Shown here piece after piece: positions 53,031 to 64,000 of a DNA stretch of 64,000 bases. The DNA is taken from assembly GCA_947095585.1 (NCBI GenBank), contig OX352761.1, forward strand, positions 23,093,777 through 23,157,776, written 5' to 3'. Numbering within the stretch: position 1 is the first letter of the stretch; each line of letters opens with the position of its first letter. A model generated the notes under the pieces. The model saw only the letters and a program-made list of their open reading frames with translations. It was not told the origin of the DNA and ran no database searches. The stretch is from Nephrocerus scutellatus (taxonomy: Eukaryota; Arthropoda; Insecta; Diptera; Pipunculidae). The translations under genes were made by a program, and so were the position numbers.

Positions 53031-53470
53031 GTTCTTCTTTAATTCAGGGCGAGTCTTATCTCTTAGTTTTCTAGTGTAGACTGTAGTTGCCATTGTAATG
53101 CCTAAATACTGGCTCCAGACCTTTTTTCCCCATCAAATTCCAGTCATGGAATCATGGAGTTTCTGTTCGACTGACTCAAAGAATTTTTAATTTCAATCGT
53201 TTGGGGAATCATCTATAGGTGCGTTGACGTTTTTGAAGGTTATTTTCTTAAATTTTCCTCGCACGTAAATGGTCCATAGTCGTTTCTTCTTCGTATTAAA
53301 GCCGATAACGGTGCACTTAATTTATTTGCTGACTAAAAAGCCCGCTCCGAACACATGACGTCTTTGCATGACAGCTCTAATTTTTGTCATACCTGTTCTA
53401 TTTTTTATGAAACACCACTCACCGTCCATCGCAGGTGAGATTGCTGGTATGACAAATTTCTATTTAGACA
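53031..53470 (-). mobile_element. Family R LINE, endonuclease-side part beyond the SINE
   Basis: Continuation of the same element. On the minus strand, a segment reading YVRGKFKKITFKNVNAPIDD at about 53265-53205 and FFESVEQKLHDS matches the style of APE-type endonucleases of LINEs (the NAP...D...F region). The frame is broken and the beginning is lost near 53470. Confidence 0.6.
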
Positions 53471-56039
53471 GGATATGGGCTAGCGGCTTTGCTACTCGAG
53501 CTCTATACGTTCCATTAGAAAAGTCTTAAATAGTTTTGCTATTTTCGTCGCTGTGGTCGTTCCGTTCCGAGGATGATTTGATGTTTTGTTATTGTGGTCT
53601 TATACGCCAACATAACTTTGAATGGACTAACCCGCCGATCATTCACAGTTTTCCCTTTTTTCTGGAAAAATTACCTGCGGCTACTACGTGGAAGTTTGAT
53701 CGCACTTCCACCGAGCCAGAAATGTGCATAAATGCCAATCGTTACTTCCCATATTCTGCTGGCCGACCACTATTTATTTTATATTATATTTAATTTACAA
53801 AAAATTGGATTTTCATGCGTGAACAGATATATTTTTTATTTCACTTTCTATTTTCATTGCTTTTACTCGCTGTTCATATATTTCTAGTTTTAATTTGCCA
53901 TTATGTATAAACAACTTAAGTTCTTTTAAAAAGTAAATTCAATATGAACATGAAAATTAATAAACAAAATGACTCCCTCATAATATACAAACACACTCAT
54001 AAAACTCACACATACACAGCAATACTCCTACTCAGTATTAAGCGGGGAAATTGTTTTTAATTAAAATTATCACTCATCTCGCCATAACACACAATTGGAA
54101 GGGCAGGGAGTGTTACCATAAGCACAGCAAAATTGACATACGAGGGTAGTACAAGCAAGTATCTACCACACATCAGACTCACACACTCACAAAAACACCC
54201 ACCCACCGCAGGTGTCGCTTGTGCTCTGTGTACACTGTGACACTGGCAATTTATATTTATTTGCAACATTGCTAGACAAAAACCGCAAGAACAACTGTAA
54301 ATTATTCATACATACATATACAGACAAATACACTCAAGTATTATACGCTCCTTTTTTGTTAGTATTGTTGTTTTTATTGCTGTTGTTGTTGTTAACAAGT
54401 TAAACAGTCTGACGATGAATGTACATATGTTTTGTGGCAACAAGAACGACTACCAGCCCAGCTGTTAGCGGTTTAATTTTTTATCAAGAAAATTAACTTC
54501 ACACAAAACAAAAACAGCAACAAATGTAAATAAGTAAATAATTTACTGTTGTGCCACATTGTAAAAAAAAGAATACACACTCATATATAAAAGTGACACT
54601 CGCTACATTCATTATCCTTTCGCTTGATGAGACTTCAATTTTCAATTTAATTTAAAAAATGGGTAAATATAAGTTTTTTGCGAAAGTGGTATTGTCATTG
54701 TCACCCTGTAGACAAGACAGGGAAAAACATAAGGCATTTTTTTATTATAGACACTTAAGATACTTAATATATGTATATAAGGAATAATGGCTAAGAAGGT
54801 GTATAAAAAGCAGTCGGGAATTACTTTCTAAACTTCAAGGAAAGCCTTTAAAAACGCGTTCCATTGGCAAACTTAAATCACGAATTTGAAACCACGGTTC
54901 AGTTGTCAAAGAAAATGTTATGCACAATTATTCTCAACCCTGGTTGGTAGGCAAAACCAAAACCACAAAACCAACGATAAAGAAATCTCAGCCCTACCAT
55001 GCAAATGGAACGCTTTATTGTTTTCTATTTGTTTCTTTCGTGCAGTAAAGAAAACTTTCATATTTCTTATAATTTGTTCATAATTAAATTTTGAGTTTTA
55101 CAGCAAAATCCATGAAGTGCATTCCATGACCAAAAAGTTTAGTTGGTTCGTCCGATCGTCGGCTCAAACTTTAGATCACATTCTGTTGAGCAACAAAAAC
55201 ACTCAACACGCAATCGAAGTTTTAGTAAAATATTCAGTCTAGCTAACAAAACATTAAGTCTATACACTTGTCATTTGTCAGGATATGCAATGGTGCAAGT
55301 TTTTAAAAAAACGGATCCATAGATTTTGAGATTATCCCAATTTTGTAGAAACAAATTTTTGCTTCTTTTTTATTTTGGACGACTGTTATTTTGCCTCTTA
55401 AATCGAACCTTCTGAAATAAATCTCTCCACTGATCCGGACTATCGAATCAATATCATTCATAAACTCTTGGCACTATACTTCTAAAGAAAACTGTCTAAA
55501 TTCTCTTTCAAAGAACTCTCCGAATAAGTTACTGGTTATTCACGAGTGCTATGTAGGTTGTAAAGTTGTCCTAATTTGTTGGAACAACTTTGCTGTTAAT
55601 TTTTTGAAGGATTTAGATACCAAGCTTGATATCTGACTCGTTAGGCGTGTTGTCGTGTCAACGTAAACCCAAAAGCCGGAGCTCTCTAGGGAGTCAGAAT
55701 ACCGAATCGGTATGATGCTTTAATAAATGAAAACTCGATGATTATTGTTCAACGTTAGGTGTGACGATGATTTTATTCAGTGAATTTTTCTTTCTTTAAT
55801 ACAAAAATAATTACTTACTCAGCGTAATGCATGGAAAGGATAATTAACGTTCTAAGCGGCCGGCGTTCGTTTGCCCATGATGCTTAGATTGCATATTTAT
55901 TTTCACAGGCAAACGACCGCTGGTCATAAACTATGCTATTGGAGATGTTTTATATTTTTTGTTTTCATGCACCAAGCGTGCTATTAATAAATGCATATTA
56001 AGTGTTTGCTTTTACTTTGATAGGCACCAGAGTCGATGT
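53471..56039. other. 2.5-kb stretch without firm gene
   Basis: AT-rich. Several open frames (60-85 codons) lack motifs. A TATA-like promoter candidate is listed at 54584-54613. A second TATAAAAAG lies near 54802. I see no repeat partner elsewhere in the window. Confidence 0.3.
54584..54613 (+). promoter_or_regulatory. Weak candidate TATA promoter
   Basis: TATATAAAAG at 54584-54593 is followed by an initiator-like TTCATT (likely start A 54611), and 48 bp further an ATG (54659-54661) opens 42 codons starting MGKYKFFAKVVLSLSPC. No supporting splice pattern or homology was seen, so this may be chance in AT-rich DNA. Confidence 0.2.
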
Positions 56040-57015
56040 AGGGTCAAATACGTTATATGCTTTTTTAGGCATGTTATTTATGTGGTCGCTGGTGCGATCC
56101 CTCACAAGGTGTCCAGTTCATCGAAGCCCTAAAACGCTTTGTAAAGCTATGAATAGACGGTACGACAGCTGGCCGGCCTGTCTTGTAGAGATACTGACCT
56201 GCGCTTTTGTCTTAAACACCCAGCCTCGCCATATAGGACCAAGATTTTCATAAAATAAGATACAGCCGTCGTAGGCGACACCAATTTCAGACCAACGGCT
56301 ATACAGCCATTGTATCATGTACTTCCAGCTTAAGATGAAAACGGTTAGAAGTTCAGGATACTTTTACTAAGCACAGTTATCGGTAACCAAGTCTCATAAG
56401 GATAGCAGCAGTGTCTTATAAAACAGCAATTTGCTTGTTTTTTTATAGGTTCCAGGATTTGGAAAGTCTTCACTCATAGTTAGTCAAACGTAGCTTTAAG
56501 TAATCATGTACTTTTTTGCTCGCATGCTCTCATAGACAATACTGGCTTTGAATATTTGTGCTTTGTACCTTGTTGAGCTTCCGTTTTTACTGATAACAGT
56601 TATCGGAAACCAAGTCTCAGATCCGATCACATAAGAATAGCACCACTGTCTTACGTAACAACAACTCGCTTGTTCCAGGATTTGGAAAGCTTTAATTTAT
56701 GTCACAGCTAAGTTGCCTTTAAGTAACCATGTACTTTTTTGCTCGCATGCTCTCATAGACAATATTGACTTTAAATATTTGTGCTTTGTTGAGCTTACGT
56801 TTAAGCTTTAGATCTCATACAACTCACTAGATCTGGTTCAAAGATATCAATATCGTTTGCGTAAGTTAGTATCTGGTTGAGTTTGTAGAGGACTGTTCGT
56901 CTTGGTGAAAGATTAAGAAAGGGCAGACCTTTTTAGAGCTTGTTAGATTTTTTACTGGACTTAATATTTCTCCGGAAATCCTTAATTGATTGATGCAAGG
57001 AACCATCCGAGCAAG
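56040..57015 (-). mobile_element. Family R-like LINE remnant with internal tandem duplication
   Basis: Minus-strand landmarks match the C-terminal region of family R: the CAGTGTCTTATAAAACAGCA segment, TTCCAGGATTTGGAAAG, AATACTGGCTTTGAATATTT and the TTTGCGTAAGTTAGTATCTG segment (56855). A segment around 56110-56160 (CCAGTTCATCGAAGCCC, TTGTAAAGCTATGAATAGA) recurs at 57048-57090. The whole is a patchwork and not a simple copy. Confidence 0.5.
56377..56800. repeat. 221-bp tandem duplication inside a LINE remnant
   Basis: CAGTTATCGG starts the unit at 56377 and 56598. Both units contain ACCAAGTCTCA, TTCCAGGATTTGGAAAG, TGTACTTTTTTGCTCGCATG and CTCATAGACAATA. Divergence is moderate. The sequence belongs to the LINE, so the duplication arose after insertion. 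Confidence 0.85.
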
Positions 57016-57430
57016 TTCCTCGTTATTCATATGTGCTACGTGTCCAGTACATTGAAGCCCAAAAACTCGTTGTAAAGCTATAAATAGATTTTTGCTCCCA
57101 CGATCTCATAGGCAATATTGAGCACAGGTGAATGTTGAAATGCTCCGCCATCTCCTCAAGAGACGATCGGTAATTCCGTGCTAGAATGGAACTTGTGGAC
57201 ACTGATTCCATGGTTTTTAGTGCAGCCTGGCTATCCGAGAAAATGTGGATATCCTTAACAGATATGACATTCAGCCAAGACAGGGCTTCCTTAATATCCA
57301 TGAATTCCGCTTGGAAAACAATGATCAGGAAGACGGAAAGAGAGACTTAGATTAAGTCTTTTTGAAAAGACACCTTCGACCCGTCTGTGTAGAAGTGAAT
57401 TCCTTCATTTTTCAAGTAGATACCTTCCTC

Positions 57431-58246
57431 CTAAGAAGACCTGGAGGGGATGGCCTGGACGTTTTTGTTGAAGTGGAGCTGCGGAATGGTGTAGTCTAAG
57501 TTGACAAGTGGAGTCCTGACTGAATTCAGGATAGACGAGTGGCCGAAATCATTCACGGTCCACTGAGAGATTGCTCTGAGGCGAGTAGCAGCGCTTGCAG
57601 CCAGTTGTCTGCCGAAGATATCGAGTGGAGCAAGGTTGAGCAGAATGTCCAGTCCAGCAAATGGTGTTGTACGAAGCGCTCCGCTCACACAAAGATAAGC
57701 TGATTTTTGTACTCTGCTTAGTTTGTCGCGATTGATCGCTTTATCTAATGCCGTCCACCAAACAGCCACACCGTATAGCAGAATAAGTCTGACTACTGCT
57801 GTATACAGCCAATGAGTGATATGCGGTTGAAGACCCCATTTACTTCCTATGGCTTTTTTGCTTGAGAAGAGTGCCACTGTGTATTTACGGACTCTTTCTT
57901 GTATGTTGGGTTTCAAACTCAGCTTCCTATCCAAAATAAGACCAAGATATTTAGCCTTATCGGAGAAAGTCAAGCTTGTGTCCTTGATGGACGAAGGGTT
58001 GACAAGTGGGATTTTGTACTTCCTCGTAAAGAGGACAATTTCGGTTTTTTGGGGGGTTACCACTAGACAACAATGATCTGCCCAGCTTATTAGCTTATTT
58101 AGAGCATTCTGCAGAAGTTCTTTCAAGGTGTGTGGGTGCTTTCCTAAGACGGCTATGCAGCAACGTCGTCCGCATAGGCGATCACTCAGCAGCCCTCCCC
58201 CCTCAAGCGAACCTGCAGGTTCCAAAAAAGTGGGGACTGGACACAT
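57431..58246 (-). pseudogene. Family J reverse transcriptase, palm-thumb segment
   Basis: A 271-codon open frame, the longest LINE frame in the window. It begins out of frame (the DRLCGRRCC text is the shifted reading of the ADD region), then becomes true coding from KHPHTLKELLQNALNKLISW. Landmarks are VTPQKTEIVLF, KAKYLGLILDRKL, SLKPNIQERVRKYTVALFSS, THWLYTAVVRLILLYGVAVW and KLSRVQKSAYLCVSGALRTT. It ends at a stop before the RNase H domain. Confidence 0.85.
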
Positions 58247-58334
58247 CCTTTCGGGGTGCCTCTGCTGACAAGTCTTTTGGGAAACGACAAACCAAGTCTT
58301 GAATTTATGATCCTACTTGTGAGTAGAAGATCAA

Positions 58335-58739
58335 TCAGTTCACCACCGAAGTCGACAGCGCATCCATGATCGCAGATGTTTTGACGTTCTTAAAAGCACC
58401 TTCGATGTCCAGGAAAACCACCATTGAGTATTCCATGTGATAAAAGGAGTTTTCAATGAAACGTACTAGCGTATGCAGAGCTGTTTCTACAGATTTGCCC
58501 TTGCAGTACGCGTGTTGATCGACGGACAGAAGTCTTTTGTCAATACTAGTACCAAGGTGGATATCGATCAGTCTTTCTAATGTTTTTAAAAGGAACGACG
58601 AAAGGCTTATGGGTCTGAGGTCTTTCGGACTGACGTGGGAACATTTACCTGCTTTTGGAATGAAGACCACTTTCACTTCTCTCCATATGACTGGAATATG
58701 GAACAGATCAAGACAACTTTTGAAAATTGTCTCAAGCAA
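58335..58739 (-). pseudogene. Family J reverse transcriptase, fingers-palm segment
   Basis: A 134-codon frame with IPKAGKCSHVSPKDLRPISL, SFLLKTLERLIDIHL, VDQHAYCKGKSVETALHTLV and the first catalytic Asp in VFLDIEGAFKNV. It ends at TSVVN and a stop; the remaining palm is in another frame. Confidence 0.85.
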
Positions 58740-58899
58740 AGGAAGGATAATATCCGAAGTCCTTTGCAGTTCGGCTGGAATTATACCGTCTGTCCTGCAG
58801 ATTTATATGGTTTGAAGCTATTTAGTGCCCAAAGCAATTTGTCCGTCAATAGCCATAGTCATTACAGATTTCCCAGAGGTGCCGAAGCTGATGCCTGTA

Positions 58900-60207
58900 C
58901 AGGGTGATTGACACGAAGTGTTACCAAAACAAAAGGCCACAGAATTTTTAACTTTTTCATGAATTTTATTGAATCAAAGTAAAAAATGTTCACAAATATT
59001 TATACTTTCGAATTGCATTAGCAGTTTTCGATTTGGCCACCCTTAGCCGCGATTATGGCCTTCAAACGGCCGACAAAGCTATTGCATGCAGCACGAAAGT
59101 GGCTCTGCGGTATTTTGGCCCATTCCTGGCGAAGCGCTTGTTTGAGATGATCGACACTTTGGTATTTTTTTGTCCCAACCTTGCTCTTCAAAATACCCCA
59201 AACCGAGAAATCTAGCGGATTTGCATCCGATGAATTTAATGGCCATTGGGCAGTGAAAATGAATCGCGGAACGTTGTTTCTCAGCCAATCTTAATTGACG
59301 CGCGCTTTATGACTCGGTGCCGTTGAAATGTCCAGGCTCTGCGGCCCCAAAATATTTTTGTGCCCAAGACTTCAACACTCCCTCCAACACATGATCCCAA
59401 TAAATTTGAGCATTTATCTTGATGCCACGGCCCAAAAAAACGAGCGGTGAACGGCTTTCAGCCGTTACGGCGGCCCAAACCATCACCTACGGCGGCGCTT
59501 GGTTTCGAGTGGCAATCCGTTGATACAAATTTTCAGTAGAACGACCGGGCAAGTAAATCCGGTCGTTTTGCTTGTTCACATATTGCTCAGTAACGAACGG
59601 TAACTCATCGGATAAAACCAAATTCGGCAAATCGCCACTTTCATGCAAGCGTAACAATTCCTTTGCTCTTTCCACTCTAACTTTTTTTTGAGCATCGGTG
59701 AGACCATGCGTTTTTTTGGAATTTCAAGGCCTTTCGTCCAATATGATCTTTCAATATGCATCCTGCATCCGTTCGAGCAAAATGTTCGCCTCACGAGCCA
59801 TTTTCCTGCCGCTACGGCATAGATTCTGAGCCAATTTGGCCTTCAACTTCCGAATGATATCCGGCGATGTTGCAGTACGTTTCGGTCCACCACCATGGCG
59901 TTTTGCAATGCTGCCAAGTATCGTTATAACGATTTATGGTGCGATATACAAACATTTTATTCACATGCAGATGTTTTAACTGATTAACAATCTGCGGCTG
60001 TGGTTTTCCAGCCAAAAATAGAGCAATCACACTATTACGTTGGAATTCCATTGCGGATAACATTTTCTGAATATTTCCCACTAAAATGCTTTTGTACGCT
60101 TTATTTGTAAACAATGAAATGAACTGTCATTAGTGTAAATTTGAGCGCTCACTGGTTTGACAGCAATGACAGTCTGAAGTTGGTAACTCTTCGTGTCGGT
60201 CACCCGG
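58900..60207 (-). mobile_element. Tc1-type transposon with complete 26-bp terminal inverted repeats
   Basis: The left end CAGGGTGATTGACACGAAGT plus GTTACC (58900-58925) and the right end, on the minus strand CCGGGTGACCGACACGAAGA plus GTTACC (60207-60182), are inverted repeats of 26 bp with four mismatches. TA flanks both sides (58898-58899 and 60208-60209), the target duplication of this superfamily. The length is 1308 bp. It sits inside a family J LINE, so it is the younger element. Confidence 0.95.
59018..60051 (-). pseudogene. Tc1/mariner-superfamily transposase, broken
   Basis: Start ATG at 60051 (MEFQRNSVIALFLAGKPQPQ, the HTH start), stop TAA at 59018-59020 after GGQIENC. Pieces are spread over frames: RERAKELLRLHE-type text, then the first catalytic Asp in LVLSDELPFVTEQYVNKQND (about 59610-59555), SVMVWAAVTAESRSPLVFLG (59490-59430), and the third acidic residue in SDANPLDFSVW (about 59230-59200). 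Around 59325 APSHKARVN is preserved but the expected preceding Gln-Asp codons are missing through a small out-of-frame deletion, so the second catalytic Asp is lost. At least three frameshifts occur. Confidence 0.85.
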
Positions 60208-60340
60208 TATATAGTAAGGCAGCTTTATGTTGAAAAGCGTAGTTGACAGTGTAGCAGTATGCTGCCCACCATCGCCGATGTCGAGTTCGCCTCTGACGTA
60301 TTCTGCTGTGAAACTACTTTGCTCTTTGCGCTTTTTAAGA
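60208..60340 (-). mobile_element. Family J LINE, part beyond the Tc1-type insertion
   Basis: The minus strand reads GELDIGDGGQHTATLSTTLF and NIKLPYY before the TA junction, and TGISFGTSGKS follows on the other side at 58899, so the LINE polyprotein continues across the insertion. It fades near 60340. Confidence 0.5.
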
Positions 60341-62394
60341 AAGAATTAGATGTCATATAAAAAACAGTTATTATTCTTTTATATATATATTCTTATTATT
60401 TTTGTTTAATTTCCTTGGTTGTTTAAACAAAGACCTATGTGTTTTGTGCATTGGAAGCGAGAAACCAGAAATTTTCCCAACTGCATTTTATCTTGGTCCA
60501 TGCCATGACCTCTACCGACAAACACTTAGACATTACAACATTCATACACGTATACAAATATCCTACATTTTTACATGACTTTTGCTTTCAAGAGCGACAC
60601 GATCTGAACTTTCCGGCTCCTATCAATTCATGTGCATTTTTCCATCCCTTCTGAAAAATGTGAAAATGGCATTTTTTTGTGCTCTTTTTGGTGGTAATGT
60701 GGTGCGATTTTGTTTTTATTTTTTTTTTTAAGAAATTTCATTTGTTTAGAGTTAAAATTAAATGTTTTTAAAAATCAAAAATTTAACTTTCTCACCGAGA
60801 ATTTACGAGTAATTATTTATATAAGGTCTAAGCAAATGCAAATATTTGCACACTAAAAAAATACTTCAAATACTAAGAAAATGTAAATAAAAAAATTAAA
60901 TTGATAATAATGTTAAAAAAAATATTGCATATATCTATAAAAAAAAACCAAATCAATTGAAAGGCAAATTCAACAAATTCGATGTAATGTGCTTTATTTT
61001 TTTGTTTTCTTGCCAGTGCAAATATAAAAAATACATATTCTTAATCAAGAATTTGTATATTGATTAAACATAAATTTAAATTTTTTTCGACAGCATTGAG
61101 CATTTGCTGCATTGAATATTAACGAGAAACTCAAATCGAAATCGTTAATACAGTAGATATAAATTTTAATGTAATGACATTTGGAATTTGGAAAAAAATT
61201 ACGAGCTTATTGTTGATTGGATGGATCCAGGATTATCTGCCGTATAGATAAATTATATAGAAATGCAGTAATTTTGCAAACAAAATTAATACAAATGAAA
61301 AAGCGAACCTCGAAATACGTACCAATCCCCTGGCCTTTAATTTTTTGCAATTCGTTTATAGTTTTATATTTAATTATTTGATTTTATATTCCCATATGCA
61401 GCACATTTTTGCTCGAACAAATTGACAATAAATGTGTACACACTTACGTGCAAAAATAATGCAATTAATTGCCAATGTATTTGTGCGTATTGCGGCGTTG
61501 GAATGAGTTATTTTGTAGCACTATGCGTTTCGTGCCCCGCCCACTGAACAACAACTTGTCAATTCATTGCTCTGGCCTCGCGATTTTCTGCCAAATCCAT
61601 TATTTGAGTGAAATTTATTTGCATATTTCGTGCAAAACAAAACAACCAAAAATTCGATACAATTATAATAATATTTTATTGCATTTATTTATTATACAAT
61701 GCAATGAATGTGCGGCACCACCAAGCCGTGTCCTTTTCCATTACAGATACAATGCGATTGTATAATTGTTCCATTACTATCGCACTTCTGTGTGTGAACG
61801 GAGTGAATGGTGGATAAATGTTTTTTTTTTCTGTAATGACAAAAATGACAGAAGCCCAAATGCAATTGTTAATAAATGACTTTTGCAAATATATATTTAT
61901 TTTAACGAATTTATTATCGCCGCAAACAACAATACACAAAAGATAGATCGAGAACCTTAATGACAATGCCAACAATGAGAAATTCTTTACACCACCGACC
62001 AGCTATCTGCGATGATATTCGATATTTTTTTTTTGCTATTGCTGCTCAATGCACAATGAGCGATTAAAAGATAGAACATAAAGATACATCTAAAGCGGTC
62101 TGTAAACTATAAATGTTCAAACAGGCAACGATTGCAATGTTTGCTATCTGATTGCGTGTGACTCTATCAAGGGATACCCAGATGTCCTTGTGGATATTTT
62201 TACGCACCATCAGTGTATCAATGCCTCCAGGCTTTTCTATATATTGTGTAGTATCCTTTTAATTCTCATTGTCAAGCCTCGCAATTAAAGAGAAAAAAAA
62301 ACAACCATAAAAATTAAAAATTTTCGTGTAAATTCTCTAATTGATACACAAAGTGCAAAGAGGCTCCTGATCACTCCAAAATTTTTACAAAAAG

Positions 62395-62580
62395 TGTTTC
62401 CATCGGAGATACACATGTCTATAAAATTTGAAGAAAATCGGGTACTTCTTTTTATAAAATTTGTATGGGTGCCCCCCGACCCCGGGACACGAGGGGCCCA
62501 AATTTTAATAGAAAATGTTGTCATGGGAGATACACATGTGTGCAAAATTTCAATAAAATCGGGCTCTAGGAAGTGGGTTA
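62395..62580. repeat. Diverged 121-bp repeat pair
   Basis: GAGATACACATGT followed by AAAATTT and AAAATCGGG occurs at about 62407 and 62528, giving a 121-bp offset, with the second unit incomplete. Between them lies a GC-rich patch, GTGCCCCCCGACCCCGGGAC. Confidence 0.6.
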
Positions 62581-62605
62581 TAAATTGAACACAAGATTTG
62601 GTGTG

Positions 62606-62631
62606 CCAGCCAGCCAGCCAACCAGCCAGCC
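62606..62631. repeat. CCAG microsatellite
   Basis: Six-and-a-half units of CCAG/CCAA, cleanest as CCAGCCAGCCAGCC. A short simple repeat without further context. Confidence 0.8.
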
Positions 62632-63419
62632 AAAATCAAGTGAAGTTAATATAGAATTTAATAACACGTGGAGGCCGACTGAACTGGCTTCAAAAATGTA
62701 TCTCTTTATGATAACTTGCCATTTCGTATTAAAAGTGGTGTGGATGCCATTTCTTATACAATCACAAACATAAACATTCTCGAGGGTATGAGACAATTTA
62801 TCCCTTCCAGGATTAACTGAATCCCACCGATGAAAAGTGGTTGGCATGATTTAACCTGCAAGGAGGCCTCTTGGAAAATGGGTGGGATGTATTCAGTTTT
62901 ATAAAAAAAACAATCTCCAACGGAATACCCAACAAAATTTAGACTCTAGACTAGACTTTTAGATTAGTCAAATTCGACTATGACCAGAAAATAAGACAAA
63001 AAATACTTCAATGTCCAAGAGGAAGTAAGAGTTTCTGTTCATTCGTGAAACGAATTAAAAGTACTGACGCATATTAATTTCCAATATTTATTGACAATAA
63101 CATTGCAACCGTCATCTCGGTTGACAGCGTGTACTACAAAATTGTCACTGCGAGTCAATCGGTTCACGAGCTATTGACAAGTGCATGTGTGTCCACGTCT
63201 ATACATTCAAGAGTGGAATTCTCTATGGAACGGATCTGCATAATTTTCTTTTAAATCCAAATCATGTACCAAAAACAACGTCGTCAATCGATTATTTTTC
63301 TCCCGACACTCTCGAACACGAGTTGAAAAATTAATTGTTCACGAATTTTCCTTGTGACTGGCCAGCAAAAATTGATGCAAAAACCTTGGCTTTGAGGTAT
63401 CCTCATTAAAAGAACAGTA

Positions 63420-63690
63420 TAGTGTTACAACATCGTTTCAGCAAAATTTAATCCCTGTACGAAATCATTGGGCTGCAGCTCTTGAACCACCATGAATTTA
63501 TTGGCATGGTAGTGTGGGTCCAAGTGCAAAGTCCTAAAAGTCCTAAGCACGTTTGTGTTTGAAATTCTCAGAGATAGAGAATGATGCCTAGCTGAGCGAC
63601 GAGGGCTTACCATAATCTCACCATGGTTTGGGGTTCACGCAGTAGGATCTCCAACTCGTGCAGTACGTGAGTTCAAAGAACCAGTTGTCC
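63420..63690 (-). mobile_element. Possible transposase fragment (Tc1/Tc3-like helix-turn-helix linker)
   Basis: The minus strand reads SPRRSARHHSLSLRISNTNV, LRTFRTLHLDPHYHANKFMV and QELQPNDFVQGLNFAETML. The order of a helix-turn-helix, an LHLxPY segment and an xQELxPND motif resembles the DNA-binding to catalytic linker of a large insect transposase group. The catalytic part expected to follow (lower coordinates) is not recognisable, so this is a short decayed piece. Confidence 0.45.
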
Positions 63691-64000
63691 TGATGTTCGT
63701 AATCCATTTTGTATTCATTGTTGGTATGGGTCGTCAGCGTCCGACCTTAAACTTTCGTCGAAAAGCTCAAAACTGTGAGTCACTCCTTTGTTAAAAATAT
63801 CAAAATACATCGTGGCATTAATGGGGTTAATAATAATCGTCTTTTTGTTAAATCGCCTGCCCCACAACCACCACAAAAGCAATCAACGATCCGCTCGTAT
63901 CTCGATACGTGTCATAAACAAACAGCCGATATCTCACAGTCCAGGGCTGCATGGTAACTGAACTATGGCAACAGAGAAGGCATGTAATATGGTATATATA
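63691..64000. other. Window end, nothing firm
   Basis: A 60-codon + strand frame at 63775-63957 (including KSPAPQPPQKQSTIRSYLDT) has some coding-like composition but no motif, splice context or homologous copy in the window. It is left unannotated. Confidence 0.25.

Larger units (their letters stand above)
57120..58899 (-). mobile_element. Family J LINE, RT to RNase H
   Basis: On the minus strand: LLETIFKSCLDLFHIPVIWR (58735), VVFIPKAGKCSHVSPKDLRP (58665), QHAYCKGKSVETALHTLVRF, MVVFLDIEGAFKNV (58425), a frameshifted catalytic region near 58170, KTEIVLFTRKYKIPLVNPSS, KAKYLGLILDRKLSLKPNIQ (57955), then RNase H with FYTDGSKV (57395), an FQAEF Glu (57310) and FSDSQAALKTMESVS (57240). The right end is cut by a Tc1-type transposon, after which the LINE resumes at 60208. 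Confidence 0.85.
60341..63419. other. 3-kb AT-rich stretch without recognisable gene
   Basis: Open frames up to 98 codons lack motifs. A 121-bp diverged repeat pair lies at 62395-62580 and a CCAG microsatellite at 62606-62631. The rest is very AT-rich (60700-61450 especially). No transposon end was recognised. Confidence 0.35.

Noticed and set aside
61469..61765. 98-codon + strand open frame
   Set aside because: AT-rich, no motif, no splice context, and overlapped by other open frames of similar length.

Overview
The window looks like repeat-rich nuclear DNA of an insect, most likely a higher fly (a tephritid-like dipteran is my guess). It contains decayed CR1-like and RNase-H-bearing non-LTR retrotransposons, mariner and Tc1-type transposons, a tRNA-derived SINE, and one long opa-like (CAN-repeat) coding exon of the kind common in flies. 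Nothing bacterial or viral was recognised. The species is inference; the element types are read from conceptual translation.

Almost everything identifiable is transposon wreckage. Five non-LTR (LINE) groups recur: (i) CR1-like copies on the + strand at 1-342, 7560-9475, 9476-10104 and 33870-35060, plus detached 3' tails at 10487 and 12761; (ii) a minus-strand LINE, here family Z, at 10741-15430, half of it doubled by a 2.27-kb tandem duplication; (iii) an EN+RT LINE without visible RNase H, here family R, always on the minus strand (5735, 6850, 16690, 24086, 42355, 49590, 51640, 56040); (iv) an RNase-H-bearing I/LOA/R1-type LINE, here family L, on the + strand (23030, 27200, 29830, 45640); (v) a related RNase-H LINE, here family J (40560 +, 57120 -). 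A tRNA-derived SINE of about 295 bp occurs five times (25095, 27543, 29355, 42590, 52726); three copies have clear target-site duplications. DNA transposons are an internally deleted mariner (50541-51324) and a TIR-complete Tc1-type element (58900-60207) nested in a family J LINE.

Tandem repeats are prominent: a 1.7-kb minisatellite with 45-bp units and about 182-bp higher-order periodicity (1890-3560), a 118-bp four-copy array (26710-27180), a GC-rich array inside an unclassified hairpin-ended repeat family, here family H (30595-31475), and an 11-bp minisatellite (36585-36995).

Host-gene signals are few. The best is an open frame of 353 codons rich in Gln/His/Asn at 38795-39856 behind a strong polypyrimidine tract and AG acceptor; read from that acceptor, the frame meets one TAG before the long frame. 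A TATA box with a short signal-peptide-like first exon and splice donor lies at 32033-32164. An acidic 60-codon terminal exon candidate lies at 49885-50067 (-). The stretches 3561-5460, 19521-22980, 42872-45635, 47086-49589, 53471-56000 and 60341-63420 showed no recognisable gene.
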